64,000 nt of DNA, taken from Nakaseomyces glabratus (taxonomy: Eukaryota > Ascomycota > Saccharomycetes > Saccharomycetales > Saccharomycetaceae). A program made the translations under genes and the position numbers. The notes beneath the pieces are model-generated. The model searched no databases and was not told where the DNA came from. It was given only the letters and a program-made list of their open reading frames with translations. This document shows, piece by piece, positions 1 to 10,115 of the stretch. The stretch spans positions 62,001-126,000 of the forward strand of contig NC_088958.1 of NCBI RefSeq assembly GCF_010111755.1. Reading direction: 5' to 3'. How positions within the stretch are numbered: position 1 is the first letter of the stretch; each line of letters starts with the position of its first letter.

Positions 1-397
1 TTACTGATATATTCTTATTTCTTGGCAAGTGTTAACTGCTTGTTGGCTTTCAATTCACTCTTTCAAGGGGTATTTCGGACTTAACTTGGCCTTGTCAAGG
101 ATTTGGTTGGCGATACTGAACTCTCAATATATTTTGCTGGCAAAAAAGTTGTGAGAAGGACAGCATAGGGTCACAAGTATTTTCGTTTATTGGCTTAAAA
201 TTCTACCTGACGATTCAAGAATAGGCAATTCATTTGGCATTAGTGACTTAACAACTTAAATTGATTAGGCGTGTTTGATCAACTATTATTCATTTTAGAG
301 ATTATAAACCAGGAGTATTGGATCACCAAATATTTTATACGATAGTTTAAGTTGGTGTGAATTGGTGCATATTATAGCGAACTTTCAAATATAGAGA
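1..397. other. Upstream region of HFI1, no gene seen
   Basis: AT-rich sequence before the HFI1 start codon. No open frame with homology, no tRNA boxes and no strong motif is visible. It presumably holds the HFI1 promoter; the neighbouring gene (BBP1 in S. cerevisiae order) lies outside the window. Confidence 0.6.
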
Positions 398-1753
398 ATG
401 ACGGCAGTGCAACCGCAAATGAGAGCCATGACACCATCTTTTACAGGTTCTGGAGGGACATTGACTAATGGAAATTCAGCATTATTTGTGAAAAATGCAG
501 TGGGTACACCAATTTCTATGATTGATAGTAATCAACTCAATGACATACCCTCGGCTGGTAATTACAACAGTAGCAATTTGACATCAAACCTTAAATTAAA
601 AGAGTCATTAATTGAGGACCAGCGAGTTGATATTAGCTCTATGATTGAGGAAATAACTGGCATACTTGGAAGAGATCAATGGACCAAGTATGCACAGATT
701 CTAAGTTTATTTATCTTAGGGAAACTTTCTCGAAAAGAACTAGTTAATGAATTGGATATTTTATTTTCGGGTTCTAATAATATGAAACCTAAAATGATGA
801 GGCTTCATAATCATTTACTATTAGGAATACTTGCCAACTCATTGAGAGAAAATCCCTTGACTATGATTAAGAATGGAAGCTGGGGGTTTGGTAATGGGAC
901 TAATGCCAATGGCAAACAATCTAAGAAAGGTAACAAACATAACTCTCAAATTGAATTATATAAAAAGATTGTAATGTCTTTGCCAATTGAGGATAGAAAT
1001 AGGATCAAATCAATAACGAAAGATGCTGGTAAGAGAGGATTTGTATTTTGCTCAGTGTTACAATCTAGATTAAATAATATACCAAAAATTCCGATAGTAA
1101 CAAATGCAGATACATTAAAAAGGATAAAGAATGACAATATGAAAACACCATTAGAATGGTCACAAGATATAATGAATGGCTTTGGTGCACCTCTAGCTAG
1201 TGAAAGTTACTCATTGCCAGATACTGATTCCTTTTATTTAAGAATAGTGGGTATTGCTCGAGAACATGGTATTGTTGGTAACATTGATGCCGGATGTATT
1301 GATCTGATATCGTTAGCACTGGATGTTTATCTGAAAAATATAATAGAAATGGCCATTGACACAGTTAGATACAGAAAGAAGAAGTATTCTGATTATTATG
1401 ACCTAGATGACTTTGGAACTTATCAAGCTGTCTCCAGTGGTACAGATACTAGCAAAGATGCTAAAGATGATATTATGGAAATAGAAAGGAAGAGAACTAT
1501 TTCTTTAACAAATGAAGATATATATACGTCTTTATCTTTATTTCCAAATATGGCCGATGCTTCGGGAGCATATTACAATGCAATGAACTTGGGTTTGGTC
1601 AATGATGATGAATTAGTGATTAAGAGTAGTTCTATTGATGATTTACCGGATTTCCTCGAAGAAAAGCCGTTTTTTACCCCTGTAGATGAGAAAAACATTG
1701 GTACGCCTACGGAATTAAATTGGTTAATTCGTGATATACTTACCGAAAACTAA
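398..1753 (+). CDS. HFI1: SAGA complex structural subunit Hfi1/Ada1
   Basis: A 451-residue protein, close to the about 488 residues of S. cerevisiae Hfi1. Hfi1 (Ada1) is a nuclear scaffold subunit of the SAGA histone acetyltransferase coactivator and pairs with Taf12 through a histone-fold-like region. What is seen: an N-terminal block containing LGRDQWTKYAQILSLF and GKLSRKELVNELD (residues about 90-125), typical of the Ada1/SAGA-Tad1 family, then a histone-fold-like stretch around residues 290-330 (ending in IEMAIDTVRYRKKKYSDYYD), and a C-terminus with SSIDDLPDFLEEKPFFTP and NWLIRDILTEN. The start is an ATG. It is convergent with the VIK1-type gene, the same arrangement as YPL254W/YPL253C, which supports orthology. 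Identity rests on family recognition and gene order. Confidence 0.93.
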   Translation: MTAVQPQMRAMTPSFTGSGGTLTNGNSALFVKNAVGTPISMIDSNQLNDIPSAGNYNSSNLTSNLKLKESLIEDQRVDISSMIEEITGILGRDQWTKYAQILSLFILGKLSRKELVNELDILFSGSNNMKPKMMRLHNHLLLGILANSLRENPLTMIKNGSWGFGNGTNANGKQSKKGNKHNSQIELYKKIVMSLPIEDRNRIKSITKDAGKRGFVFCSVLQSRLNNIPKIPIVTNADTLKRIKNDNMKTPLEWSQDIMNGFGAPLASESYSLPDTDSFYLRIVGIAREHGIVGNIDAGCIDLISLALDVYLKNIIEMAIDTVRYRKKKYSDYYDLDDFGTYQAVSSGTDTSKDAKDDIMEIERKRTISLTNEDIYTSLSLFPNMADASGAYYNAMNLGLVNDDELVIKSSSIDDLPDFLEEKPFFTPVDEKNIGTPTELNWLIRDILTEN

Positions 1754-1975
1754 GCCATGAGTTTTCATCATCATCTGCATATATTGGATACAAGGGACAA
1801 ATTTATGAATACTTTCACTTCTATGTGCATTTGGCACAGGTACTGATGAAACTAGTCATGAAGAAAGCCTTCTTTTTTCCGATGCCATTGTTAATATATT
1901 TAGGGACGTTTGTATTATAAACTTATATACTGAAGGTTTTGATTATGATCAAATATTGGACAATCTTTATAATTT

Positions 1976-3730
1976 TTACTTGCCTTTTGGATTCCTGATG
2001 AAAGAGAGATGACTTGAGAGTTTCAGAATGTCATATACTTCAGCTGAATGATCTATTTGAAACACAAACGCTGATTTAGTATCATGAAATATTTTCTTGA
2101 GAACTATTTCAAGTGGGGAGTTCAAGTTAGATTCTGTACCTGTTGATCTCTTGAGTATTGGATAGATGCTAGGCTGATAAATCTCTATAAAATAGAAGTC
2201 AATTGGTATTGGCTCAATGTCTTGCAGACAAAAAAATTGAAACTTAGACAAGCCAATTCCATTTTGGTGATTAAGTTGGGAGTATTTCTTTTTAATTTGT
2301 AGTTTGTCGGTGATTTCATCTAGAGTTATCAGAGTCGATCCTAAACTTATTGTGCTTTCTTCGATCTTTAGCTTGATTTCTACATCTTTTCCACCATCCT
2401 TATTATTTGATAATAGATCCTGTGAGTCAGCATTATCTGACAACATAACATACTGTAATGTAATGACAAATTTATCAAAATAATTATTTTTGAAGAATGC
2501 TAAAAGTTTCTCGAATGTATTCGGAATATTAGAAGATCCAACTGAAAATAAGTTAAAGTTCTCTCTTCTTTTCAAACAAAAGTCAATATAAACGTGTAGA
2601 TCTTCCTTAAATAAGTCTTTGTTTTGATGAGAAAAATTCTGTATTAATTTTGTAAATTTGTATGTTTTGTGGTTTTTCATGTCCTCTATTGATTCATCCG
2701 AGTAGTTAACAATCAATTTTTCACTTATTTCATCTTCAATAATGTTAGCAAAAAGCCGAGCACAACCTTTTAATTCAGTAATTGAATTGAGGAGTCTCCT
2801 TCTTCTAGACAGTTCTTCACCTAACGTGTCATATACTTCGTTGTATTGTTGTTCGTTATCTATAGCTTTTATTTTCATCCCTTCAATATCATTTTTCAGA
2901 AGTACAAATGAGTTTTGATATTCTTTAATTTTATTTTCAACCGGTTCAATTTCAGCATTGAGTTTATCGACTTGTAATTGCTTGTCCATAACTATGCGTT
3001 CCAACTCACTCTGTTCTTCTGCTAGTGTTCGTAGTTGAGAGTTTTTTTCGGTTTTGATATTCTGAAGTTCCGCCATCGTACTTTCCAGATTTTTTGATTG
3101 ACTTTGAAGCTCTTCAAGAGATGTTGAGTTTTTCTTCTTATATTCTGAAAATGAAACCTGGAGTTTCTGTTTATATAGGATAAGATCGTTATCATTTTTA
3201 GCAATTTTATCTTCTAGATTCTGTTCTGTGGAAGAAAGGGTATGTTTCAAGTTGTTTATCTGATTTATTAGTTCATCTTCAGGGGGCATATTCCTCAACT
3301 CTTCTATTTTTTCTCGCCATGCATTCTGTTGTTTTTCAAATATCTGGCTAAACTCTGCAGCTTTTTGTTCAATAACTTCTTTATACTTGTTCTCAATTTC
3401 TGTCAATTCAGCTAGATTCTTAGATGATAAAGCAGTTTTTTCCTTCTCTAAGGCCTCAAAGTTTAAGTTAATTTGATTAACTGTCTTCTCTAGCTGACTT
3501 AGCAAACCAGTTCTCTTTTGAACTTCATACTTTAAGTTTGGTATGTCTTTTCGTTGATATTTATCAATCTTTATTTGTAGATTCTTGTCAGTTCTTACAA
3601 ACTTCTCATTCTCTCTGATTAACTGATTCAATTGTTTCCTCTTCAGGCCACGTTCTAGGGTATTTTCCTCTTTATTGCCGCTAACCTTATTGGTTATGTT
3701 TTCCAACTTTCTATATTTGATTCGATACAT
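1976..3730 (-). CDS. VIK1: Kar3-associated coiled-coil protein, Vik1/Cik1 family
   Basis: A 584-residue protein starting at the ATG at 3730 (the frame runs one codon further to a TTG, which is not used). Vik1 and Cik1 are duplicated non-catalytic partners of the minus-end kinesin Kar3; they dimerise through a coiled coil and target Kar3 to spindle poles or mating microtubules. Residues about 30-310 are long heptad-rich coiled coil. Near residue 320 comes ELKGCARLFANI, matching the neck/first strand of a kinesin-14 motor-like domain (Kar3 has ELRGNIRVYCRI). The following about 265 residues show no Walker A loop, as expected for the nucleotide-free motor-homology domain of this family. The position between HFI1 and YAH1 matches VIK1 rather than CIK1; if the species keeps one copy, it would serve both roles. 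Confidence 0.87.
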   Translation of the reverse strand: MYRIKYRKLENITNKVSGNKEENTLERGLKRKQLNQLIRENEKFVRTDKNLQIKIDKYQRKDIPNLKYEVQKRTGLLSQLEKTVNQINLNFEALEKEKTALSSKNLAELTEIENKYKEVIEQKAAEFSQIFEKQQNAWREKIEELRNMPPEDELINQINNLKHTLSSTEQNLEDKIAKNDNDLILYKQKLQVSFSEYKKKNSTSLEELQSQSKNLESTMAELQNIKTEKNSQLRTLAEEQSELERIVMDKQLQVDKLNAEIEPVENKIKEYQNSFVLLKNDIEGMKIKAIDNEQQYNEVYDTLGEELSRRRRLLNSITELKGCARLFANIIEDEISEKLIVNYSDESIEDMKNHKTYKFTKLIQNFSHQNKDLFKEDLHVYIDFCLKRRENFNLFSVGSSNIPNTFEKLLAFFKNNYFDKFVITLQYVMLSDNADSQDLLSNNKDGGKDVEIKLKIEESTISLGSTLITLDEITDKLQIKKKYSQLNHQNGIGLSKFQFFCLQDIEPIPIDFYFIEIYQPSIYPILKRSTGTESNLNSPLEIVLKKIFHDTKSAFVFQIDHSAEVYDILKLSSHLSFIRNPKGK

Positions 3731-4714
3731 CAAATGATTACCAATTTCTCTTTATTACCACAAATGCTTATTCAGAAACCCTATTATAAAGTTGGTAAAT
3801 AATTTAGCCACCTGAAGCCTAATACAATAAACAAATATTTCTCGACAGGGACATCCAAACCTGTAGCTATGGCGTGAATTAGTTTCCCTAAATTGTTTGA
3901 ATTTTAGTACATATATAGGCCAGTATTTGAGGGCTGACGGTGTAGGGTAACGCTTTATATCAAGTACAGTCTATCTGACCACTGGTTACTAGTTGCTCAT
4001 CGCCCTCTTTGTTTACTTTTGAATCATTTGGCGATTTTTCGCGGTCGATATAAGAATTGGTCACGTGATTTAAACTTTACCTGTATATCTTAAATTAAGC
4101 TCTTGGTCAAGGTCAGTCTAGTCTTCTATCAAAGTTTGTCTGTCAATTTTATTTTTATCAAGTATTACTTCTCTATCAAGAAATTAGCTTCTTTTTATCA
4201 TTTCAATTGCAGGGTCCCCTTCCGTTACACTGACTGTGAAGTTTTGGAGTGGTATTTCTAATTATATTTTAGATTATAAACAAGAATAGGATTATACTAT
4301 ATTTAATTGAAAGGTAGAAATTATATTATAGCATTTCGTTTTGGAAGTAGAGTAGTGACCTTATTAGTTGACATGAGGTAAGGGAAGAATTATAAATAAT
4401 GTCAATTTGTTGTCCTTCTGCTGGCGATATAATTTACAGCAGGTTTTGCCTAAACGTCTATCGAGCATGATAAAAATGAGAGATTCTATGCCAGGATCAT
4501 AATCTCAAACAGATATGTGTTCTCTCACTTTTTTATTTTCCTTTTTTTATGAGACTGACAGTTCTGGACATACTTGTCCAATGTCTTGGTGAGAAATAAA
4601 TATGCAATAGTTTTAGGTTAAACTTTTTGATTTGTGCACATTTTGGTGCTTTCATACATATTGTTCAACTTAAACATTTTTTTTAAAGTGCTTATACTGA
4701 CCAAAGCAGGTATT
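3731..4714. other. VIK1 promoter and YAH1 downstream region, no gene seen
   Basis: About 1 kb without a recognisable gene. It holds the promoter of the VIK1-type gene (proximal side) and the YAH1 3' flank. The palindrome TCACGTGA at 4061-4068 is a Cbf1/Pho4-type E-box. In the sister arrangement of S. cerevisiae VTI1 lies next to CIK1; no VTI1 remnant is visible here. Confidence 0.6.
4061..4068. promoter_or_regulatory. E-box (Cbf1/Pho4-type) TCACGTGA
   Basis: Perfect palindrome TCACGTGA about 330 bp upstream of the VIK1 start codon. This is the preferred Cbf1 site form. No CDEII/CDEIII-like sequence follows, so it is not a centromere element. Confidence 0.4.
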
Positions 4715-5218
4715 TCATTGGTTGAAGTCGTTGTTACTAACGTTCCTGGTCATAGCAGGTAATGCAACTCTAATGCCATCGATATCCTTGGACATCTTTA
4801 CTTGGCATCCAAGTCTACTGGTCTCTGTTAGTCCATATGCTAAGTCAAGCATATCATTCTCGTCATCTTCGGGCTCTGGGATGGCGTCGTAGTAATCTGG
4901 ATCGACAATAACATGGCATGTTGAACAAGCACATGAACCACCGCATGCACCTTCCATATCCAAGTTATTGGCCTGTGCAATGTCCAGCAATGTGTCGCCA
5001 TCGGCAACTTCGTATGTCTTCTGCGATCCATCTTTAAGTATGTAAGTGACGTGTAGTTCTTCACCTGGGTTAGGTTTCTTTATATGTCCATGACTCAACA
5101 TCATAGAAGTAGAAAATAGTCTGGCAGAGCTTTGCCATAGAGGTCTGTCGGCGAATCTTCTGCTCAAACCGATATTTCTGGATATTGGTACAATGCTTCT
5201 CCTGAGTATATGCTGCAT
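4715..5218 (-). CDS. YAH1: Mitochondrial [2Fe-2S] ferredoxin (adrenodoxin type) Yah1
   Basis: A 167-residue protein (S. cerevisiae Yah1 is 172). Yah1 carries electrons from ferredoxin reductase Arh1 for Fe-S cluster assembly and for heme A and coenzyme Q synthesis in the mitochondrial matrix, and is essential. The first about 45 residues are rich in Arg/Ser with no acidic residue until the ferredoxin domain except one Asp, fitting a mitochondrial presequence. The four cluster ligands are visible as Cys92, Cys98, Cys101 and Cys138, with the C-x5-C-x2-C-x36-C spacing of adrenodoxins, and the acidic PEPEDDENDMLD helix used for partner docking follows. The ATG at 5218 is the only sensible start. 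Same strand and order as VIK1-YAH1 in S. cerevisiae. Confidence 0.97.
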   Translation of the reverse strand: MQHILRRSIVPISRNIGLSRRFADRPLWQSSARLFSTSMMLSHGHIKKPNPGEELHVTYILKDGSQKTYEVADGDTLLDIAQANNLDMEGACGGSCACSTCHVIVDPDYYDAIPEPEDDENDMLDLAYGLTETSRLGCQVKMSKDIDGIRVALPAMTRNVSNNDFNQ

Positions 5219-6055
5219 AGTTTTGCAATTTCAACTATTTTCTTTGATTCGACCCTCAGTTAATTAACACCTGGCAAAGGAAAAAGACAACTTAATCCAG
5301 ATAATAATCACAATACGTATGCTCTGAAAATGAGAGAGTAATGCCTGATAAAACCGACCAGAATAATACTGTAACAGTTATATATTCTATCACTCGTCAG
5401 GACATCTTACTAAGTTAGTTATTAACTAAAACTTGTTCGTTGATGCCAGAGCTGATGACTTTTTGCAGAAAGCTTACAAATCGTCTGCTCAGTGCGAAAA
5501 TGCGATTCTCGGTCTACAATAAGCAGAGAAATCGCGCACAAACGGAGTTTAGAGAAGTCATTTGGGAAATAATATCCAGTTAGCAAGCTGGGTGATGAGC
5601 TTTTTGCATGCGAAAGCAAGAGGTGTCTGGTAAGCTGGAATTGTAGTTGTTAAAAATTATACTGAGTAATGGAGAAGGAGAAGGGGTGTCTGCAGATGAT
5701 CGGTGTGCATATGTGCCAAATTCTCACTATTCAGGCTGAAAGTACATTGTAAAGAAAAAATATGGTGAAACTAACCTTAATGTTGGTAAAAAAATTACGT
5801 TGCCTATGTGATTAGTTTGCGTTATTTTGCTACGCCTTGGTGTATTTCTAAACAAAGCAAAAAAATATGATACATTTAACATTATTTATATATGAAACTA
5901 ACATTGAAATTCTGGGCTACAAGACTATGTATTTGGAAGTAGAGCCCAATATAGAGAATTGTTAACAATTTTTTTCTAGAAATTTAAATACAGCAACTGA
6001 TTGGAGCCACAGATATCATACTTAGTCGGTCAGTGTAGTATGGGCATTAATCTAT
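5219..6055. other. YAH1 promoter and downstream region of the GH63 gene, no gene seen
   Basis: Holds the YAH1 promoter and the 3' flank of the minus-strand GH63-type gene. Only short frames without recognisable features occur. A short segment near 5246 weakly resembles a tRNA B-box on the reverse strand but no A-box or stem partners are present. Confidence 0.55.
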
Positions 6056-9000
6056 CTAAAAGTGGCATGCCAAATCAGAGTTGGCATTTGTAGCTAATTC
6101 ATCATCAACGATGTCATCGCCAAAGGATAAGTTTTGCATCTTTTCTCTCAACCTCTCCATCAATTTGGTTTCAAGGATATGTTCAGCATTGGCACCAACA
6201 TAGGCGGTGTAGGCATTTTCAAACTTGTCCTTGCTATCGCATTCTTCGGCTAGTTCCAACTTGGTTGATTCGACATTAACCAATGACTTTGTGCTCTTAC
6301 GTCTACGCTCGTCCTTCATCTTTGGAGTACCGTCAGCAAATCCACCTTTTGGTACATTTTCCTTTAAGTTCTTCTTATCCAAAGACTTAGTACAATAGAT
6401 ACCAACTTCACTGATCCACTTAGCAACCAATGAAGTCCAACCAGTTTGGTGAGAAGCACCAAGACCTCTACCAGTATCACCATCAAAGTATTCAAAGAAG
6501 GGGATTAGATCCTTGAAGTGTGGGTCCTTAGACAAGAAGTCAGCTTCAATGTCACCGTGAACTGGACGCAAGCCAGTCTTTTGGTCAGGCAAGAATAATT
6601 TGACCATACGAGAAGACAATTCATCAGCAACTTGAGATAAGTTTAGGAACTTACCAGAACCAACAGGACATTCAACCTTGAAGTCAGAACCGTAGTACAA
6701 ATGGAATCTTTGCAATGATTCAATGATCAAGAAACTAGTGGAGAACCAGATTGGACCTCTCCAGTTAGAGTTACCACCAAACATACCGGAGTCGGATTCA
6801 CCAGGTAAGTATTGAACCTTATATTGAACACCATGAACATTCATTTCGAAAGGATGCTTCTCATGGTATTTAGACAAAGATCTGATACCATAATCAGATA
6901 AAAATTCAGTTTCGTCTAGCATACGCTTCAAAATTGCTTCCAATCTATCCTTAGTGACCAAAGACAGTAGTAATCTCTTACCCACACCTTCTTCAGACAT
7001 AGAAGCAACATTTCTACCAAAGATCTCCTTCTTGTTCTTGACAAACCAATCGACACGCTTTTTAAAGCCCTTGAACTGTAAGATAATAGAAGGTTCTAAA
7101 GTCATGGATGCATATAGTGGGATCAAACCAACCAGGGATCTAATTGGTAGCTGTTCTCTGTGGTCTCCACCCCATGAAATGGCATCATAGTAGAATTTAT
7201 CGTTTTCATTCCACAAGTTTTGCTTAATGATTTCACCATTATCCAAGTCCTTTTGATACTCGAAGGACATGGAGTCACTAATCAAAATGAAATGTTCGAA
7301 GAACTTGGAGGCAATATCTTCATAGGCTGGGTTAGTTTTGGCCAATTCCAAAGCAATGTTCAGCATTTGTAATGAGAAGAATGCCATCCAACCAGTAGAG
7401 TCAGCTTGTTCCAGAGTACCACCAGTTGGCAATGGTTCGGATCTGTTAAAGATACCAATGTTATCTAGACCTAAGAAACCACCTTCGAACAAGTTCTTAC
7501 CGTTAGCATCCTTACGGTTAACCCACCAGGTGAAATTCAGTAGCAACTTTTGGAAGACACGTTCCAGGAAGTGACGATCTTCACGGTTATATAGAGACTT
7601 TTCAATCTTGAATACACGGTAAACTGCCCAAGCGTGGACTGGTGGGTTGACATCATTGAAGTTCCATTCATAGGCAGGAATTTGACCATTTGGATGCATA
7701 TACCATTCTCTAGTTAGCAAGTCTAGTTGTTTCTTGGCAAAGTCAGGATCAATCATGGCCAAAGGAATACAGTGGAATGCAGTGTCCCAAGATGCGAAGA
7801 AAGGATATTCCCATTTGTCAGGCATAGAAAGGACATCTTCGATGTACAGATGTTGCCAGTTGCTGTTTCTACCATTGGCTCTGTTTTGTGGAGGACGAGG
7901 CTTAATATTTGGATCACCTTTGAACCATTCATCGAAGGTCAAGTTGTAAAACTGTTTGGTCCAAAGCAGACCTGCGAATGCTTGTCTTTGCACATTTCTC
8001 AATTCCTTGTCAATTGGGGATGGGTTAACTCTCCAGTAAAAGTTATCAGCTTCTTCCTTTCTGTTGTCGAAAGTGGTGTCGAAGATATCTTCGTCAATGA
8101 CAGCCAAGTCCTTGGATGGGAAGATAGTGTTATCGAAGTCGTTAGTGAACTTGTATCTGACAGTGACAGATTCACCAGCTGGAATGTTCTTGAAGTGATA
8201 GACGGCACCGGCTTTAGAACCCTTGTGTTCTGGGTTACATAGCTTCTTGTTTCCGTGGACCAAGTATTCTTCGAAAGCGTCCTTAGAGTAAGGGGATGGG
8301 TTCTTTTTGTCATTGAACAATTTAACCAAGTTAGGCTCGTTATCTGTGAACAAAAGCTCTGGTTCGACATCTTCGCCTTCCTTGATGTCTGGGGAAGGTT
8401 GGAAGACGATTTTCTGTTTTCCGAACTTCTTGTGGAACAAATGAACCAAGTTGTTGGCGTGGGCATCCTTTTCCAATCTTGGCATGTTCTTCTTGGACTC
8501 AGCATCCCAAGCCCAGGTGTTTCTGTAGAAGATCTGTGGGGTAACGTACAGCTCGCCTGAGTCCTGGTTGCTTCTGTTGTGGACGGTGATTCTGAAGTTC
8601 AAGTCGTCAGGGTTGCTGTCGCTCTTTGCCATTTCGAAGTAGACGTCGAAGTAAGGGGTGTCGCCGGTGGCCTTATCATGGAACAAGCCGTCGACTTCAT
8701 GGACTTCGAACTCACGGTCCTGGTAGCCACGTTCGGCGTTCTTCTGGACCAATTCTTTGTAAGGGAAGGCCTTCTTGAAAGGGTACTTGTACAGGGCCTT
8801 CATGTACGAGTGGGTAGGTGTGTTGTCCAGGTAGTAGTACAACTCCTTGACGTCCTCACCGTGGTTACCTTGGTGTCCCGTAAGACCGAAGAGACGCTCT
8901 TTCAACCTCTCGTCCTTACCGTTCCACAAGGCGACGTTCATACACACCAGCTGCTTGTTGTCACTGACACCAAAGAGACCGTCCTCACCCCATCTGAAGA

Positions 9001-9196
9001 CACGGGCGTTGGCGTGCTCGAATGGGAAGTGCGACCAGGCGTCACCGTTCTGGGAGTAATCCTCACGCACAGTGGCCCAAGCTCTCTCACTCAAGTAAGG
9101 ACCCCACCTGTACCAGTACTTCTCATGCTTGCTGTTCTCTTCCAACCGCTTCTCCTCGACGGTGGTGTTCACCAGCTCTTCTCTCAATTGATTCAT
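6056..9196 (-). CDS. YMR196W: GH63-like (mannosyl-oligosaccharide glucosidase-type) cytosolic protein, YMR196W family
   Basis: A 1046-residue protein (YMR196W in S. cerevisiae is about 1088). It has no signal peptide or membrane segment, unlike the ER glucosidase Cwh41, so it should be cytosolic. The first half is a beta-rich domain beginning with WYRWGPYLSERAWATVREDY; the second half (from about residue 390) is an (alpha/alpha)6-type glycosidase domain with FFASWDTAFHCIPLAMIDPDF, GQIPAYEWNFND, GGFLGLDNIGIFNRS and WRGPIWFSTSFLI, all typical of the GH63 clan. The substrate is unknown; in S. cerevisiae the protein is uncharacterised. In S. cerevisiae this gene sits next to ICY1 on chromosome XIII; here it sits next to ICY but in the YPL track with YAH1. 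The 5' half is visibly richer in G+C than the 3' half. STRE motifs upstream suggest stress control. Confidence 0.88.
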   Translation of the reverse strand: MNQLREELVNTTVEEKRLEENSKHEKYWYRWGPYLSERAWATVREDYSQNGDAWSHFPFEHANARVFRWGEDGLFGVSDNKQLVCMNVALWNGKDERLKERLFGLTGHQGNHGEDVKELYYYLDNTPTHSYMKALYKYPFKKAFPYKELVQKNAERGYQDREFEVHEVDGLFHDKATGDTPYFDVYFEMAKSDSNPDDLNFRITVHNRSNQDSGELYVTPQIFYRNTWAWDAESKKNMPRLEKDAHANNLVHLFHKKFGKQKIVFQPSPDIKEGEDVEPELLFTDNEPNLVKLFNDKKNPSPYSKDAFEEYLVHGNKKLCNPEHKGSKAGAVYHFKNIPAGESVTVRYKFTNDFDNTIFPSKDLAVIDEDIFDTTFDNRKEEADNFYWRVNPSPIDKELRNVQRQAFAGLLWTKQFYNLTFDEWFKGDPNIKPRPPQNRANGRNSNWQHLYIEDVLSMPDKWEYPFFASWDTAFHCIPLAMIDPDFAKKQLDLLTREWYMHPNGQIPAYEWNFNDVNPPVHAWAVYRVFKIEKSLYNREDRHFLERVFQKLLLNFTWWVNRKDANGKNLFEGGFLGLDNIGIFNRSEPLPTGGTLEQADSTGWMAFFSLQMLNIALELAKTNPAYEDIASKFFEHFILISDSMSFEYQKDLDNGEIIKQNLWNENDKFYYDAISWGGDHREQLPIRSLVGLIPLYASMTLEPSIILQFKGFKKRVDWFVKNKKEIFGRNVASMSEEGVGKRLLLSLVTKDRLEAILKRMLDETEFLSDYGIRSLSKYHEKHPFEMNVHGVQYKVQYLPGESDSGMFGGNSNWRGPIWFSTSFLIIESLQRFHLYYGSDFKVECPVGSGKFLNLSQVADELSSRMVKLFLPDQKTGLRPVHGDIEADFLSKDPHFKDLIPFFEYFDGDTGRGLGASHQTGWTSLVAKWISEVGIYCTKSLDKKNLKENVPKGGFADGTPKMKDERRRKSTKSLVNVESTKLELAEECDSKDKFENAYTAYVGANAEHILETKLMERLREKMQNLSFGDDIVDDELATNANSDLACHF

Positions 9197-9314
9197 TCTT
9201 CTCGTGGTTGTGCTTCTTCCAGGAAGGTATATGTATTTACAAAAAAAAATTGATCAGTTTATATAGTCCCAATGGGGAGTGCAAACGATACGAGCGAGTG
9301 CATTGCACTGTTAC

Positions 9315-9395
9315 TCTGCCCTGTACACTGCCCTGTACACTGCACTGTACATTGTACTGCACAATGTGTAAAGTACAGTGCAGTACAGTGTCCCA
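9315..9395. repeat. Degenerate 12-bp direct and inverted repeats
   Basis: Units resembling TGCCCTGTACAC occur three to four times in tandem (9317-9356), followed by their reverse-complement form (GTACAGTGCAGTACAGTGT, about 9373-9391). The array could form a hairpin just upstream of the TATA-like box of the minus-strand gene. Confidence 0.7.
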
Positions 9396-9729
9396 GTCTA
9401 GAGAGCACTACAATTACACTACCATTACACAATCGTTATGAATTGACGTAATGAAGTTATAATGCTCTGTATATGGTGTTTTGACCAGTATAGGTTGTAT
9501 TAAATTGGCCTGGGTATAAGGATTTACCGTTTGTCCCACTTTGCAGTAAATCCCACGGAGGGAAAAGGCACCTGGCGCACTTCGAAGTACGTATGGGCCT
9601 ATGGGCCTTAATGGTGGGGGTGTTGGACTGGTTGGGAGCGTTATCTTGAGGGCCTTGCTGGTGCTGGAGGGTGGTGGGAAAAAAGGGGGGGAGTCACACA
9701 GAAACTGCTGCACAGATGGGTGGGATAGT

Positions 9730-9800
9730 TCCCCCCCCTGAGAGCTTTGGAGTCAGGTGATTTCTCTTTTCTTTTCTTCAAAATTCAGGGATAGGGGTAC
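9730..9800. promoter_or_regulatory. STRE cores (CCCCT / AGGGG)
   Basis: CCCCT within the C-run at about 9731-9740 and AGGGG at 9793-9797; a further AGGGGGG run lies near 9685. These match the Msn2/Msn4 stress response element and lie 480-600 bp upstream of the GH63-type gene. Function is inferred from the motif only. Confidence 0.4.
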
Positions 9801-10115
9801 ACTTTGTACGTTAGTCATGTGGTATGTAATTGTATACTTATTATCACATGACATATTACGTATATAATACTTTTATAATACAACATAATATAATATAATA
9901 TAGTATAATAAAAGCAGTGTTTTTATTAAATGCAAAGGAATATATGGTGTGTAAAAATTTTATATTAGATATATATGTTGTTGTTTTTTTCTATAATATT
10001 GGTTAATCAAAAAAAAAGCTTTGTAGATCAAATTTTAAAATCTATTAGAATTCCGATGAGGCAGAGTAGTAGGGGGCTGGAGTGGGTTCAAAATAATCAA
10101 AGCAAAAGCCTGATC

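Larger units (their letters stand above)
9197..10115. other. Promoter of the GH63 gene and ICY downstream region
   Basis: About 0.9 kb without a gene. A TATA-like TATATAA lies at 9259-9265 on the minus strand, about 65 bp upstream of the GH63-gene ATG. Next comes a degenerate repeat (9315-9395), a GC-rich stretch with G-runs (9540-9740), several STRE cores, and an AT microsatellite (about 9850-9920) near the ICY 3' end. Confidence 0.6.

Noticed and set aside
4061..4180. Possible point centromere starting with a CDEI-like TCACGTGA
   Set aside because: No 80-bp strongly AT-rich CDEII and no CDEIII (TTTCCGAA core) follow at the right distance.
5235..5262. tRNA B-box-like sequence on the minus strand
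   Set aside because: The GGGTCGAATC stretch lacks a matching T-arm, A-box and acceptor stem within 100 bp.
8579..9253. 224-residue plus-strand open frame
   Set aside because: It runs antisense across the conserved 5' part of the GH63-type gene; the stop-free run follows from that gene's codon use and the product has no recognisable domain.
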